Part shown: positions 31,990 through 39,808 of the stretch, piece by piece
How positions within the stretch are numbered: the stretch's first letter is position 1
How the letters are laid out: each line of letters opens with the position of its first letter
Virus record (IMG/VR): IMGVR_UViG_3300027861_000056
Location: 1-43,504 of that record
Origin: a virus
Length of the DNA stretch: 43,504 nucleotides
Strand: one strand, 5' to 3'
Position numbers and translations under genes: made by a program
Notes under the pieces: model-generated
What the model saw: the letters and a program-made list of their open reading frames with translations, nothing else
Databases searched by the model: none
What the model was told of the DNA's origin: nothing

Positions 31990-32293
31990 CTACAATTTTC
32001 CTGTCACACCAATCATTAATCACTTGCTTTAAGAATTCATCACTAACTTCATAATTTAATTTAAGATATTCCAATAAGTCGTGTGGTGTTACCACCTCAC
32101 CAACATCCTTAACTTGAAAAACTACCCTTTTCTTATATTCATTACCATCTCGATAGGTCTCTTCAGCTCTATCATAGTTACTATCTAAATTAGACGAAAT
32201 CTCCTTAACCATTACTTCATGATATTCAGATTCATTCAATAACGATTTAAGTCTCGTTAATTGACCTTCAGATATAATTAACCTTTTTTTCAT
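31955..32293 (-). CDS. Hypothetical protein with ISEGQLTRL N-terminal motif
   Basis: This 112-residue protein starts MKKRLIISEGQLTRLKSLLN, a short helix seen at the head of many small phage proteins. The C-terminal helical part follows (DLLEYLKLNYEVSDEFLKQV, then INDWCDRKIVDGMLSKNI). The strong pattern VSDEFLKQVINDW suggests a conserved family, but I cannot name it. An ATATTTAT motif ends 4 nt before its ATG. It is directly downstream of thioredoxin on the same strand. Confidence 0.7.
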   Translation of the reverse strand: MKKRLIISEGQLTRLKSLLNESEYHEVMVKEISSNLDSNYDRAEETYRDGNEYKKRVVFQVKDVGEVVTPHDLLEYLKLNYEVSDEFLKQVINDWCDRKIVDGMLSKNISVK

Positions 32294-32297
32294 ATTA

Positions 32298-32305
32298 ATA
32301 AATAT
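32298..32305 (-). promoter_or_regulatory. ATATTTAT late-type promoter motif
   Basis: On the minus strand AGATATTTATTAAT ends 4 nt before the ATG at 32293, within the short gap behind thioredoxin. Confidence 0.35.
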
Positions 32306-32312
32306 CTGAGAA

Positions 32313-32660
32313 TTAACCTAAATTCGTTACAAACTCCGTCAACTTTGATTTTGGTATGACACCAGGTACCTTAGTTATTATCTGACCATCTTTAAATAGT
32401 ATAGTTGTCGGTATACTTCTAATCCCATGTTTCATAGCTGTTACAGTATTTTCATCAATATTCATTTTAGTAACCCTAACTGGAGTTGCCCCATCACTTT
32501 TAGTTAATAAATCTCTTTCGGTAGCAAATTCTTCCAATATTGGACCGTATACTCTGCAAGGTCCACACCATTCTGCCCAAAAGTCTATTATTGTAATTCC
32601 TTTTTGATTCACTATAGTATCAACTGTACTATCAGTAATTTCCATAACATTTTTTTCCAT
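32313..32660 (-). CDS. trxA: Thioredoxin
   Basis: This 115-residue protein has the complete thioredoxin fold. It carries IDFWAEWCGPC with the redox pair C32-C35 (WCGPC at 31-35), a partner strand VTKMNIDENTV, and IRSIPTTILFKDGQ with the cis-proline, ending KLTEFVTNLG. In phages, thioredoxin can reduce phage or host ribonucleotide reductase, and T7 uses the host protein as polymerase processivity factor; which role applies here is unknown. An ATATTTAT motif lies 30 nt upstream. Confidence 0.95.
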   Translation of the reverse strand: MEKNVMEITDSTVDTIVNQKGITIIDFWAEWCGPCRVYGPILEEFATERDLLTKSDGATPVRVTKMNIDENTVTAMKHGIRSIPTTILFKDGQIITKVPGVIPKSKLTEFVTNLG

Positions 32661-32690
32661 TTACTTTTATTTTACTTTTATTTATTATAT

Positions 32691-32698
32691 ATAAATAT
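32691..32698 (-). promoter_or_regulatory. ATATTTAT late-type promoter motif for thioredoxin
   Basis: On the minus strand TTATATTTATATATAAT lies 30 nt before the thioredoxin ATG. It lies in the divergent gap with the gene at 32721. Confidence 0.35.
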
Positions 32699-32720
32699 AA
32701 GATAATATAATTAAAAATAA

Positions 32721-32972
32721 ATGAGTGACACAGAAATAATATATAATTTTATTAAGGTTTCAGTACCAGACAACCACCCATCGCTGTATCAATATATTAT
32801 GGGTAAGAAGCGAAGTAAAGAAACCGCAGTCAATAACATCCTTAAGTTAGCTGAAGGTATTTTAACGCCACCATATACCCACGGTCATATCAGAACCGTA
32901 GTCAGACGATTTTTAAAAGAAAAAGAAAAGGATTATAACGAAGGTCTTATTGAAATTAAATCTATTTATTAA
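32721..32972 (+). CDS. Hypothetical small basic protein
   Basis: This 83-residue protein is helical and basic: KVSVPDNHPSLYQYIMGKKR, then NNILKLAEGILTPPYTHGHI and a basic end RTVVRRFLKEKEKDY. The basic helices could contact nucleic acid. The ATG follows an AT-only leader (TTAAAAATAA). It is divergent from thioredoxin and just upstream of the host-type promoter of the PcfJ-like gene. Family not recognised. Confidence 0.65.
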   Translation: MSDTEIIYNFIKVSVPDNHPSLYQYIMGKKRSKETAVNNILKLAEGILTPPYTHGHIRTVVRRFLKEKEKDYNEGLIEIKSIY

Positions 32973-32989
32973 AATTTATTGATAATCTT

Positions 32990-33020
32990 TTGGTTTTATG
33001 GATTTTTATTTATATATTTG
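32990..33020 (+). promoter_or_regulatory. Host-type promoter TTG-N20-TATATTTG
   Basis: TTG at 32990-32992, a 20-nt spacer and TATATTTG at 33013-33020 lie 23 nt before the ATG at 33044. Confidence 0.75.
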
Positions 33021-33043
33021 CATAAACAATAATAAATAGGTTT

Positions 33044-34264
33044 ATGGAAAAGGGTAAAAAGAAGAGTAAAAACACTTGTGATTATACATGTCTATATCAC
33101 TTTAAAGATGCTAAGGTTGACGCATTAAGAGAATTATACGAAAGGGATAGTTATAAAGCTAGAATTTTATATATGAACAATACAAGTTATCATGAAAGTA
33201 ATAGAGTTGGATTATTTAAAGAAAATAATGGTGAGTTCTCATTAGTTTTTTTTACCAGAACTTATGGTATTAGTAAAACTAATAAATGGTATTCACACGA
33301 AAAAAGAGTGGCTACTATATCATATAAAGGTGGTAAGTTCTGGTTTATAAATAACTTCCATAGAAAATATGTAACCCACCTAACTCTATCAGGTATTGGT
33401 CAGATTCCATTACACCAACGTGAAGTCATGTTAAACTACCTTACTAAAAAGTTTAGTTGGATTAATTTCATGATTGAACATCAGGTCCTACATAATGTTA
33501 GTTTTAATACTATCGTTAGTAAAAAAATATATTCATTAAGGAAAGCCTTAACTCACCAATATAAAGTCCCATACCCAGTAGCTAAATTAATTCACAAACA
33601 AACGAAAAGTAGTGGATACCATACAGCAATAAACTTAATACATTATTTAGATTACATTAAGGGTATTACTAACTTAAGAGAAGAATGGTTCAAAGATGGT
33701 AATCAGAGAAGTATATTTCACGACACTCTTAAGATGGGTAAAACCCTTAATAAACAAGTTAATTGTTCCTGGTCAAATAAAAGGCTTAAACTTGAACACG
33801 ATAAATGGTCTGAAGAAATATCACATGTTATTTTTATTGATGGTAATAGAGATATGAGAATTAATGAATCATTTATTGACTTTAATTCCTTTGCTGGATA
33901 TCACATATTAACCACAACAAAAGAAATGGCTATTGAAGGTAAACGAAACAACCATTGTGTTGCTAGTTATATAAATAAAGTAGAGGGTGGTTACTCAGCA
34001 ATATATAGAATAGGTGATTATACCCTTGAGCTTATTAGACAACGGTGTGATAAAACATACGCTTTAAAGATAGGTCAAATTAGAGGTTATGGAAATTGTT
34101 CAGCCCCAGATTATATTAAAGACGATGTAATGAAAAATATTATAGAATATAATAAAAATGTGATTGGTGTTGAAACCAGTGAGGACTTTTACGACAAAAT
34201 AGATATGTGGAATGTTCGTGGTGATTTAGAAGTCAATATTAATGAAAATGATTTACCATTTTAA
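33044..34264 (+). CDS. PcfJ-like protein
   Basis: This 406-residue protein has a C-terminal PcfJ-like domain (about 285-385). Its hallmark is EMAIEGKRNNHCVASYINKV followed by a beta-hairpin (YSAIYRIGDYTLELI) and ALKIGQIRGYGNCSAP. The N-terminal part has beta strands (GEFSLVFFTRTYGIS, FWFINNFHRKYVTHLTLSG) and basic helices. PcfJ-type proteins are widespread on plasmids and phages; no biochemical role is established. A perfect host-type promoter lies upstream, so early expression is likely. The zinc-ribbon gene follows after 8 nt. Confidence 0.75.
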   Translation: MEKGKKKSKNTCDYTCLYHFKDAKVDALRELYERDSYKARILYMNNTSYHESNRVGLFKENNGEFSLVFFTRTYGISKTNKWYSHEKRVATISYKGGKFWFINNFHRKYVTHLTLSGIGQIPLHQREVMLNYLTKKFSWINFMIEHQVLHNVSFNTIVSKKIYSLRKALTHQYKVPYPVAKLIHKQTKSSGYHTAINLIHYLDYIKGITNLREEWFKDGNQRSIFHDTLKMGKTLNKQVNCSWSNKRLKLEHDKWSEEISHVIFIDGNRDMRINESFIDFNSFAGYHILTTTKEMAIEGKRNNHCVASYINKVEGGYSAIYRIGDYTLELIRQRCDKTYALKIGQIRGYGNCSAPDYIKDDVMKNIIEYNKNVIGVETSEDFYDKIDMWNVRGDLEVNINENDLPF

Positions 34265-34272
34265 AATAAATT

Positions 34273-34431
34273 ATGAAAGTAGTTAGAGATATAGAAGATA
34301 CGATTTGTGAGATGTGTGGTACTAAGTTCGTAGGGACTGGTGGTGTATGTTCACAAGAATGTTCAGATACATGGGTTAAAATCCATATAGATGGTCCATG
34401 GAACCTAGATAGATTAAATAGTGTTGACTAA
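34273..34431 (+). CDS. Small zinc-ribbon protein
   Basis: This 52-residue ORF (MKVVRDIEDTICEMCGTKFV) carries CxxC at about 12-15 and a second pair in G-V-C-S-Q-E-C-S (about 26-30), a compact zinc ribbon. It ends W-N-L-D-R-L-N-S-V-D. The ATG follows AAAATAAATT, the A-rich start context seen before several genes here. It lies 8 nt behind the PcfJ-like gene and is probably co-transcribed. Likely a nucleic-acid or protein adaptor; function unknown. Confidence 0.7.
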   Translation: MKVVRDIEDTICEMCGTKFVGTGGVCSQECSDTWVKIHIDGPWNLDRLNSVD

Positions 34432-34459
34432 CAGGTTGTGACTTACCACTAAATACATT

Positions 34460-35245
34460 ATGTCAAAGAAATTTGAAATTGAAGAATTATTCATGTTAGA
34501 AAAACTCTTCACAAATAAATACTTTCCTGAAAAAGAGAAAGTAAAAATTAAAGAGTTCTTCAAAAAGAAAGAACATCGTTCAAAGGCAAAAGATTTTAAA
34601 CCTGGCTCACCTAATCATACTGAAGAACTAGCAAAAGATAAAATCATAGCTGATATTCCTGAACATCCTGTAACATTTGAGGAGTACAGTAATGAAGATT
34701 CATATGAACTCAAGCTTGTTAATGGTTATAGTGATGCTAACATCAGTCTTCAAAGAGGTTATATTACTATTAAAGATAGTACTTACGATTATGATAATGA
34801 TGAATATGAAGAGCGTGAAACAGAATGGTATTTCTTTAAAGCAAGTAGTTACGGAAGCTTTATGTCTGACTCATTAATTTTTGATTTTATGCAATTATTT
34901 ACTATGGATGAAATAGTAAATAAATTAATGGGTAAACAAAAAGAGGATGATTACTTTATGTGGAGAGACTGGTTCAACTCTAAAGAGGAACTAAAACCTT
35001 ATCTATTAGTGCTTCATAAAATAACAATACCCCAACTTCAGAAGAGAGATGTCAAAGTTTATGATGATAAAATTGAAATTGGAGATGATACCTGGACTCA
35101 TAAATATTTATCAGCTGTTGCTAAAGCAGATAAAGACAATGATTATGAATTCTATGATTATGACGATAAGCGTATAACATTTCACGGTGATTATAATCAT
35201 AAGTATTTCTTAGATTTTTGGGAGGCTCATACCGAACAAGTATAA
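34460..35245 (+). CDS. Hypothetical acidic/aromatic protein
   Basis: This 261-residue protein has a helical, basic N-terminus (MSKKFEIEELFMLEKLFTNK, EKVKIKEFFKKKEHRSKAK). An aromatic, acidic C-terminal part follows with a possible antiparallel sheet (GYITIKDSTYDYDNDEYEER, TEWYFFKASSYGSFMSD, KVYDDKIEIGDDTW, KRITFHGDYNHKYF). No catalytic motif recognised. It lies in the early-type rightward group between the zinc ribbon and RNase HI. Confidence 0.7.
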   Translation: MSKKFEIEELFMLEKLFTNKYFPEKEKVKIKEFFKKKEHRSKAKDFKPGSPNHTEELAKDKIIADIPEHPVTFEEYSNEDSYELKLVNGYSDANISLQRGYITIKDSTYDYDNDEYEERETEWYFFKASSYGSFMSDSLIFDFMQLFTMDEIVNKLMGKQKEDDYFMWRDWFNSKEELKPYLLVLHKITIPQLQKRDVKVYDDKIEIGDDTWTHKYLSAVAKADKDNDYEFYDYDDKRITFHGDYNHKYFLDFWEAHTEQV

Positions 35246-35286
35246 CTCTTAAATGCTTATATTAAGTAGTAAAATAAATTAAGATA

Positions 35287-35688
35287 ATGAGTAAAGAAGT
35301 AATTAAGCCAGTTAGTGGTATTTGTGTTGACGGTGGTACTGTAGGTAATCCTGGCCCATGCTTCTACCAAGGAGTTGATTTAGCAACAGGTAGAAAGTTA
35401 TTCTATCAACATTTAGGTGAAGGTACAAATAATATCGCAGAGTTTTTAGCTATAGTACACGCCATATATTATTGTAATAAAAACGATATAGAACCCAACA
35501 TTTGGTCCGATAGTAAAACCGCAATTGCCTGGGTTAGCCATAAGAACTGCAACTCAACGTTTAATGGTGACGTTAATGCAAGACTAGATAAGGCATGTAA
35601 ATACCTTAAGAGTATAAATAGTGTTGAGATTAATAAATGGTCAACTAAGAAGTGGGGTGAAATACCAGCCGATTTCGGTAGAAAGTAG
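35287..35688 (+). CDS. rnhA: Ribonuclease HI, Bacteroidota type
   Basis: This 133-residue protein degrades RNA in RNA:DNA hybrids, for example Okazaki primers. Catalytic carboxylates are visible: D15 in GICVDGGTVGNPGP, E52 in NNIAEFLAIVHA, D75 in IWSDSKTAIAWV and D129 in IPADFGRK. The strand order (GVDLATGRKLF, then GTNNIAEFLAIVHA and SDSKTAIAWVSHK) is that of RNase HI from Bacteroidota, which supports the host assignment. The start follows AAAATAAATTAAG. It ends against the convergent gene at 35689 with no gap. Confidence 0.88.
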   Translation: MSKEVIKPVSGICVDGGTVGNPGPCFYQGVDLATGRKLFYQHLGEGTNNIAEFLAIVHAIYYCNKNDIEPNIWSDSKTAIAWVSHKNCNSTFNGDVNARLDKACKYLKSINSVEINKWSTKKWGEIPADFGRK

Positions 35689-35952
35689 CTAGTACCCAGC
35701 ATCACTTATTTCATCCTCCGTTGGGTAACCCAATACCTTATCGCAGTACTTACAAATAGTTCGTAAGGTTAAAATACCACTACTAGTGTTTTTTAACTCT
35801 GTATCGGTATGCCTACATTCTTCTTGTAATTCATCGATAACTTTATTTAATTTACATACCTCATCCTTATGATGAGACACTAAATTTCTAATTTCATCTT
35901 GTTCCATACTATTGTCCTCCAAATTTATTTCTATTGTTGATTGCTGTAACAT
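35689..35952 (-). CDS. Small coiled-coil protein with C-terminal cysteines
   Basis: This 87-residue frame has a coiled coil (about 18-52, EIRNLVSHHKDEVCKLNKVI) and a C-terminal segment ECRHTDTEL ... RTICKYCDK that could bind one zinc (C, H, C-x-x-C). The ATG at 35952 follows an A-rich tract. A second ATG at 35907 is preceded by GGAGGAC, one of the few Shine-Dalgarno-like sequences here, so the shorter 72-residue form is possible. Function unknown. Confidence 0.65.
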   Translation of the reverse strand: MLQQSTIEINLEDNSMEQDEIRNLVSHHKDEVCKLNKVIDELQEECRHTDTELKNTSSGILTLRTICKYCDKVLGYPTEDEISDAGY

Positions 35953-35974
35953 TTTATTAAAATCTTATTGAAAA

Positions 35975-36349
35975 CTATTCGTTATTAGTATAAATTTCTG
36001 GGTTTTGTTTACCGAAAACTCTAATGATTTCCCCAGCTTTTGCATTTGCTTCATTCTCGATAGGTGAACCATCAGCACCTTCTTCCGCATTTCCCTTTAA
36101 TTCTCCATTTTGGTTTTGTAAATGATGAACCAATTCATGTGCTACTGAACGCATTACATCCATTATAGCCCTATCTCTTATATAAACACATATGTAAGAC
36201 TTTTGAGGGTCATAATAAGCTGTTGTAGTAACATCCTCTCTATCCTTAGTTAAATGTATTGTAAATGGGTTAGATAACCCTAAATAATCCTTACAGAACC
36301 CAATGAACTTATCCATTAACACTCTATTCGTCATTCTACCTTCTTCCAT
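35975..36349 (-). CDS. HExxH zinc-metallopeptidase-like protein
   Basis: This 124-residue protein carries SVAHELVHHLQNQNG (HELVH at about 71-75) and a downstream ENEANAKAGEII whose glutamate could be the third ligand, the layout of minimal zincins. The N-terminal part has strands (PFTIHLTKDREDVTTTAYYD, KSYICVYIRD) that fit the edge sheet of such enzymes. No signal peptide. Its ATG shares an A with the stop of the membrane-protein gene (TAATG). The substrate is unknown; intracellular processing of a phage or host protein is the simplest reading. Confidence 0.7.
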   Translation of the reverse strand: MEEGRMTNRVLMDKFIGFCKDYLGLSNPFTIHLTKDREDVTTTAYYDPQKSYICVYIRDRAIMDVMRSVAHELVHHLQNQNGELKGNAEEGADGSPIENEANAKAGEIIRVFGKQNPEIYTNNE

Positions 36350-36756
36350 TATTGTTCCATTATTGGTGGTCCACCTGGTCCACTTGTATCGTTATCAATT
36401 ATTTCTGGTCTTGATGTGTTATTATTAACACTATGTCTTGAGTTAGTTCTTTCGTAAAGTCTAACAATATCTAAATCTTGTTTATAGTTCTTATCTGCGT
36501 TAGGTTTAACCTTCTCCTTATCCAACCCATCAATCTTATCAATAATAGCCTTTTGATTAGCTTCCATCTTTGATTCGATATCAGAATGTTTAATATCAAT
36601 CTTACCATCAACTCTAAGGTAAAGCCCCCAAACAAAGGAAAGTAGAGTAATCATACCACCCACAAGAATACCTATAATCCATTTTACAGACCTATTGGTG
36701 ATAACAATCTTACTATCATCGTCAGTTACTTTATCTACTACATTTTTCTTTGCCAT
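36349..36756 (-). CDS. Single-pass membrane protein
   Basis: The ATG at 36756 (MAKKNVVDKVTDDDSKIVIT), one nucleotide after the preceding stop, is chosen over a frame start 14 codons earlier. It gives 135 residues. A membrane helix lies at about 25-47 (SVKWIIGILVGGMITLLSFV), followed by a coiled coil (about 50-85) and a polar, disordered tail ending GPGGPPIMEQ. It could be a spanin-like or holin-like component. It is coupled on both sides: secreted protein upstream, HExxH protein downstream. Confidence 0.7.
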   Translation of the reverse strand: MAKKNVVDKVTDDDSKIVITNRSVKWIIGILVGGMITLLSFVWGLYLRVDGKIDIKHSDIESKMEANQKAIIDKIDGLDKEKVKPNADKNYKQDLDIVRLYERTNSRHSVNNNTSRPEIIDNDTSGPGGPPIMEQ

Positions 36757-36757
36757 G

Positions 36758-37216
36758 TTATTTTCTAATACTATAATCAAAGGCAGATGCCTTACCAAAC
36801 GTTATTGTAAACCTACCATAAGGATTATAAGACCAAAATGTAGCCGCATAATAATTAGGGTCACAATACCAATCACAAGTGAATGATGGTAGATTAAGAA
36901 AAATCTTACTTGTCATAACCTTCTTACCATAAACATAATTGTAATCTTTCATTACTATATCAATATCTCTTATATAAGTACTAGCCTTATCGTAATTGTA
37001 CCCATCACTTTTACTATTAAAGTAAGAATTACTAAAGAAATAAATATAATAGCCATATTTTCCCTGGAAATCTGTTTGATTAGTTCTAAGAACACTCCAA
37101 TAAAATGAATCCCACTCACCCTCGTTCTCAAGCCTCCAATTTTGCTGTACCACCGTTTGTGATGTAACAACAAAACTAATAAGTGTAAATAATATTCCTA
37201 ATAAAAACCTTTTCAT
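36758..37216 (-). CDS. Secreted beta-rich protein of unknown function
   Basis: This 152-residue protein has a signal peptide (MKRFLLGILFTLISFVVTSQ, cleavage around S-Q-T). A tyrosine-, tryptophan- and asparagine-rich beta-type domain follows (WDSFYWSVLRTNQ, GYYIYFFSNSYFN, TCDWYCDPNYYAATFWSYNP) with two nearby cysteines that could bond in the periplasm. There is no lipobox. It is the first gene of the coupled 37216-35975 group. A periplasmic or cell-surface role is likely. It starts 3 nt after the stop of the 37220 gene. Confidence 0.7.
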   Translation of the reverse strand: MKRFLLGILFTLISFVVTSQTVVQQNWRLENEGEWDSFYWSVLRTNQTDFQGKYGYYIYFFSNSYFNSKSDGYNYDKASTYIRDIDIVMKDYNYVYGKKVMTSKIFLNLPSFTCDWYCDPNYYAATFWSYNPYGRFTITFGKASAFDYSIRK

Positions 37217-37219
37217 ATC

Positions 37220-38092
37220 TTATGAATTTCTTAACGTCTCAATTTGTTTAATAATTTCTCTTCTCTCATCACCCTTAGCTCTTGCTTTTTGCTTTAATAA
37301 ATCATTAATCATATCCATATTATCTGATACGTTAGCATCGTATGTTTGTTCTGGTCGTGTCTGCATGGTTTTTTTCCCGACTACTCCATGGTAGAACCTA
37401 CCAAATTGAGTTCTTGTACCAGGCTTACTATTATTATTCTTTAAATAAGTAATTACCTCTGGTAAATTAAGATTTAAAGAATGTAGCTCGTCAAGTTCTG
37501 GTTGAGTAAGGTTTCTACCCATCTCCCTTACAATGTCAGCCTTAACCTTAGACCTAAGTTTTTTTTCTCCAACATCTACAGCTAAATCCATACCCCTACC
37601 ATCATCATAACCCTCATCACCCTTCATAAAACTTATAATATCTTTACCCATAAAATGTAATACCTTTGTTGGAACATCTATTTCAAATGGTGACCTACCA
37701 ACAGCAGTACCCTCTCTATCGGCATCATCATATTCTGGATGTGACCCAGCTCTATAGGCTTTCATTGGTAAATATAATCCCCTACCACCAGCTGCTGGCT
37801 CTGGTACTCCAGACTGTAAATTAATACCCTTTGGACTTGGGATACCCTTTAAATGTCCAGAATCAGTTATCATCATGACATACATACCATCACCATCATT
37901 CTCCATTCCAAATGCTATTGGATTCTCTTTGTATAACCTACTAGCGTTAGCTATCTTAGCTAACATACTGTTAATCATACCTTGCGTAATGTTTTTTCTA
38001 TATATTTTTTCGGACTTAGCGTTAGTTGGTGTATGTGTTGATAACCTACCTTCTAAAACAAGTCTTAATTTATCCTTTATAAATGACTTCAT
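37220..38092 (-). CDS. Hypothetical protein, possible virion protein
   Basis: This 290-residue protein opens MKSFIKDKLRLVLEGRLSTH, a basic amphipathic N-terminus like those of many virion proteins of T4-like phages. A central domain follows with AFGMENDGDGMYVMMITDSG, GLYLPMKAYRAGSHPEYDDA and PTKVLHFMGKDIISFMKGD, then TRTQFGRFYHGVVGKKTMQT and a helical C-terminus. No known enzyme motif recognised. An ATATTTAT motif 15 nt upstream supports late expression. Confidence 0.7.
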   Translation of the reverse strand: MKSFIKDKLRLVLEGRLSTHTPTNAKSEKIYRKNITQGMINSMLAKIANASRLYKENPIAFGMENDGDGMYVMMITDSGHLKGIPSPKGINLQSGVPEPAAGGRGLYLPMKAYRAGSHPEYDDADREGTAVGRSPFEIDVPTKVLHFMGKDIISFMKGDEGYDDGRGMDLAVDVGEKKLRSKVKADIVREMGRNLTQPELDELHSLNLNLPEVITYLKNNNSKPGTRTQFGRFYHGVVGKKTMQTRPEQTYDANVSDNMDMINDLLKQKARAKGDERREIIKQIETLRNS

Positions 38093-38107
38093 AAAATCTT
38101 TTTTTAT

Positions 38108-38115
38108 ATAAATAT
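38108..38115 (-). promoter_or_regulatory. ATATTTAT late-type promoter motif
   Basis: On the minus strand AAATATTTATATAAA lies 15 nt before the ATG at 38092. It abuts the -33 of the rightward host-type promoter at 38116. Confidence 0.4.
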
Positions 38116-38146
38116 TTGCAAATGTGAAAGAAATACCATATATTTG
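38116..38146 (+). promoter_or_regulatory. Host-type promoter TTG-N20-TATATTTG
   Basis: TTG at 38116-38118, a 20-nt spacer and TATATTTG at 38139-38146 precede the 38187 gene by about 40 nt and drive the nuclease group. Confidence 0.75.
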
Positions 38147-38186
38147 TATTTATTAAGTTTAATATAAATAATTAAAATAAATTAAA

Positions 38187-38423
38187 ATGAGAAAATTTAA
38201 CGACATGAGCCCTATTACTATGTGTTTCGAGGGTAAAACAAATCCACTAATTAAAATTGGTGTTGATAGAGATATGACTTTTTACTCAAGTAAAAATCAG
38301 AAATTAGATGCTTTACGAAATAGAAAAGATACCGATAAATTCATAATTAGTTGGGCTGGTAAATGGAGTAGCGATGTTTTTGAAGTTAGTGAAAATGATA
38401 TTGAACAAGTCTTAAGTACATAA
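38187..38423 (+). CDS. Small hypothetical early protein
   Basis: This 78-residue protein (MRKFNDMSPITMCFEGKTNP) is first behind the host-type promoter at 38116-38146. The ATG follows AAAATAAATTAAA. The sequence alternates strands and helices (KIGVDRDMTFYSSKNQKLDA, DKFIISWAGKWSSDVFEVS). Function unknown. The next gene starts 2 nt after its stop. Confidence 0.7.
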   Translation: MRKFNDMSPITMCFEGKTNPLIKIGVDRDMTFYSSKNQKLDALRNRKDTDKFIISWAGKWSSDVFEVSENDIEQVLST

Positions 38424-38425
38424 TA

Positions 38426-38791
38426 ATGGCAACTAAATTAGAAAAGGATATATCAAGAGAATCAACGGTTAAGGTGGATGATAGGGAGATTATGTTAACC
38501 CTAACAAAAGACCAAAAGATTTCAATGAAATTAAAAGGAAAGCGTACTGGTGCCGTTTCTATGGGTATAGATGAACTCTATGGTCAGTTAACGGGTAAAC
38601 CAATAACAAACCCATCAACAGATAACAAACCCATAACAATAACTCAAAGTAATACCAAACCAACTAAAAATAATCCAATGATTCTACTTAATGACTTGAG
38701 GTCCCAAAATGCGATAACAAGTATGGATTATGAATTTAAAGCAAAATTCGATACAATTATTAAATCATTAATAGATAAATTAATGTTATAA
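38426..38791 (+). CDS. Hypothetical protein, coupled to PD-(D/E)XK gene
   Basis: This 121-residue protein has a short beta-rich N-terminal module (KVDDREIMLTLTKDQKISMK), a polar threonine/asparagine/proline linker (about 55-85) and a C-terminal helix. Its stop overlaps the next ATG (TAATG). The layout of a small domain plus flexible linker suggests a binding or accessory protein, possibly a partner of the next gene product; not recognised. Confidence 0.65.
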   Translation: MATKLEKDISRESTVKVDDREIMLTLTKDQKISMKLKGKRTGAVSMGIDELYGQLTGKPITNPSTDNKPITITQSNTKPTKNNPMILLNDLRSQNAITSMDYEFKAKFDTIIKSLIDKLML

Positions 38792-39306
38792 TGGCTAACT
38801 ATAACTTTAATAAAGACATTGCCGATGGTGAAAGAGGTGAGCAAGTAGTAAGAGAAGATTTAGAATTAGCTGGAGCTTCATATATTGGTGATAATAAAAA
38901 TAATCAATATGATATAATAATGACAATGCCTAATGGTAAGGATGTTAAATTTGAAATAAAAACAGATGTCTGGTGTATCCCAGGTAAAATAATAGAAATG
39001 CCATTCGGTAATATAACTATACCCAGTAGAGATAATGGAAATATGTTCATTGAGTTTGAATGTAGAGGAAAAGATTCTGGAATAAGGGTGTCAAAAGCTG
39101 AGTGGTTTGTCACTTACTTCCCTCATTATGGTGAAATGTGGTATATAATGATGGATAAACTAATCACACTATGTGAAAGTGAGAATATACCAACGTCAGA
39201 ACAAGCTGGTGATGAAGATTCAAATACCAAAGGATATTTATTACCAAGAAATGAATATAAAGAACATTTTAAAATTAGAAAAACAGAATATAAATGGGAA
39301 AGTTAA
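38791..39306 (+). CDS. PD-(D/E)XK-superfamily nuclease-like protein
   Basis: This 171-residue protein has an N-terminal helix with IADGERGEQVVREDLELAG (glutamates on the helix). YIGDNKNNQYDIIMTMPNGK follows with D41, then VKFEIKTDV with E55-x-K57, the core acidic/lysine signature of restriction-like nucleases. The remainder (MFIEFECRGKDSGIRVSKAE, YWFV-type strands) fits the same fold. It could be a resolvase-like or DNA-end-processing enzyme. It is coupled to the preceding gene by TAATG and overlaps the HNH gene by 13 nt. Confidence 0.7.
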   Translation: MANYNFNKDIADGERGEQVVREDLELAGASYIGDNKNNQYDIIMTMPNGKDVKFEIKTDVWCIPGKIIEMPFGNITIPSRDNGNMFIEFECRGKDSGIRVSKAEWFVTYFPHYGEMWYIMMDKLITLCESENIPTSEQAGDEDSNTKGYLLPRNEYKEHFKIRKTEYKWES

Positions 39307-39785
39307 CAATTGAATTAATACCTAAAACTTGTTTTGGTTCAAACGTAAGGTCACTATTCAAACCTAAGTATTGGGATATCCTTAGAAAAGCTTCTTACGA
39401 GAAAGCTGGTCACGTATGTGAGATTTGTAGTGAGAATGGTAAAGACCAAGGATATAGACACAATGTTGAATGTCATGAAATATGGACATATAATGATATA
39501 ACTAGAACTCAAAAATTAGATGGTCTTATATCTCTTTGTCCAAAATGTCACCAAGTTAAACATTTTGGGAGAACCAGTGCTATAGGTAAACAAGCGGAAG
39601 CTTTTAAACATTTAGAGAAAGTTAATAACTGGAATCATCATGATTGTGTTAATCATGCGGCAGAGTCAATGACCGAATGGTTAGAAAGGTCCAAATATAA
39701 ATGGTATATTGACCTAAGCATTCTTCATGAAGAATTTGAGCTACCCAAGAATTTAATAACAGAAGCAGAGAAGAAACGTAAATAA
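39294..39785 (+). CDS. HNH endonuclease-like protein
   Basis: This 163-residue protein has an HNH zinc-finger nuclease core: C42-E-I-C45, the H61-containing VECHEIW, an interior LDGLISLC82PKC85H86QVKH pair and H90. This C-x-x-C ... H ... C-x-x-C-H pattern is typical of phage HNH enzymes. No intron or homing context is visible and the gene sits inside an ordinary operon, so a free-standing DNA-processing nuclease is likely. It overlaps the preceding gene. Confidence 0.82.
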   Translation: MGKLTIELIPKTCFGSNVRSLFKPKYWDILRKASYEKAGHVCEICSENGKDQGYRHNVECHEIWTYNDITRTQKLDGLISLCPKCHQVKHFGRTSAIGKQAEAFKHLEKVNNWNHHDCVNHAAESMTEWLERSKYKWYIDLSILHEEFELPKNLITEAEKKRK

Positions 39786-39808
39786 AAGTATATTATAATA
39801 ATATAAAA

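Noticed and set aside
35895-35925. Shine-Dalgarno-like GGAGGAC as proof of a start at 35907
   Set aside because: Most genes here use A-rich starts without such a sequence, so one occurrence cannot decide between the two ATGs.
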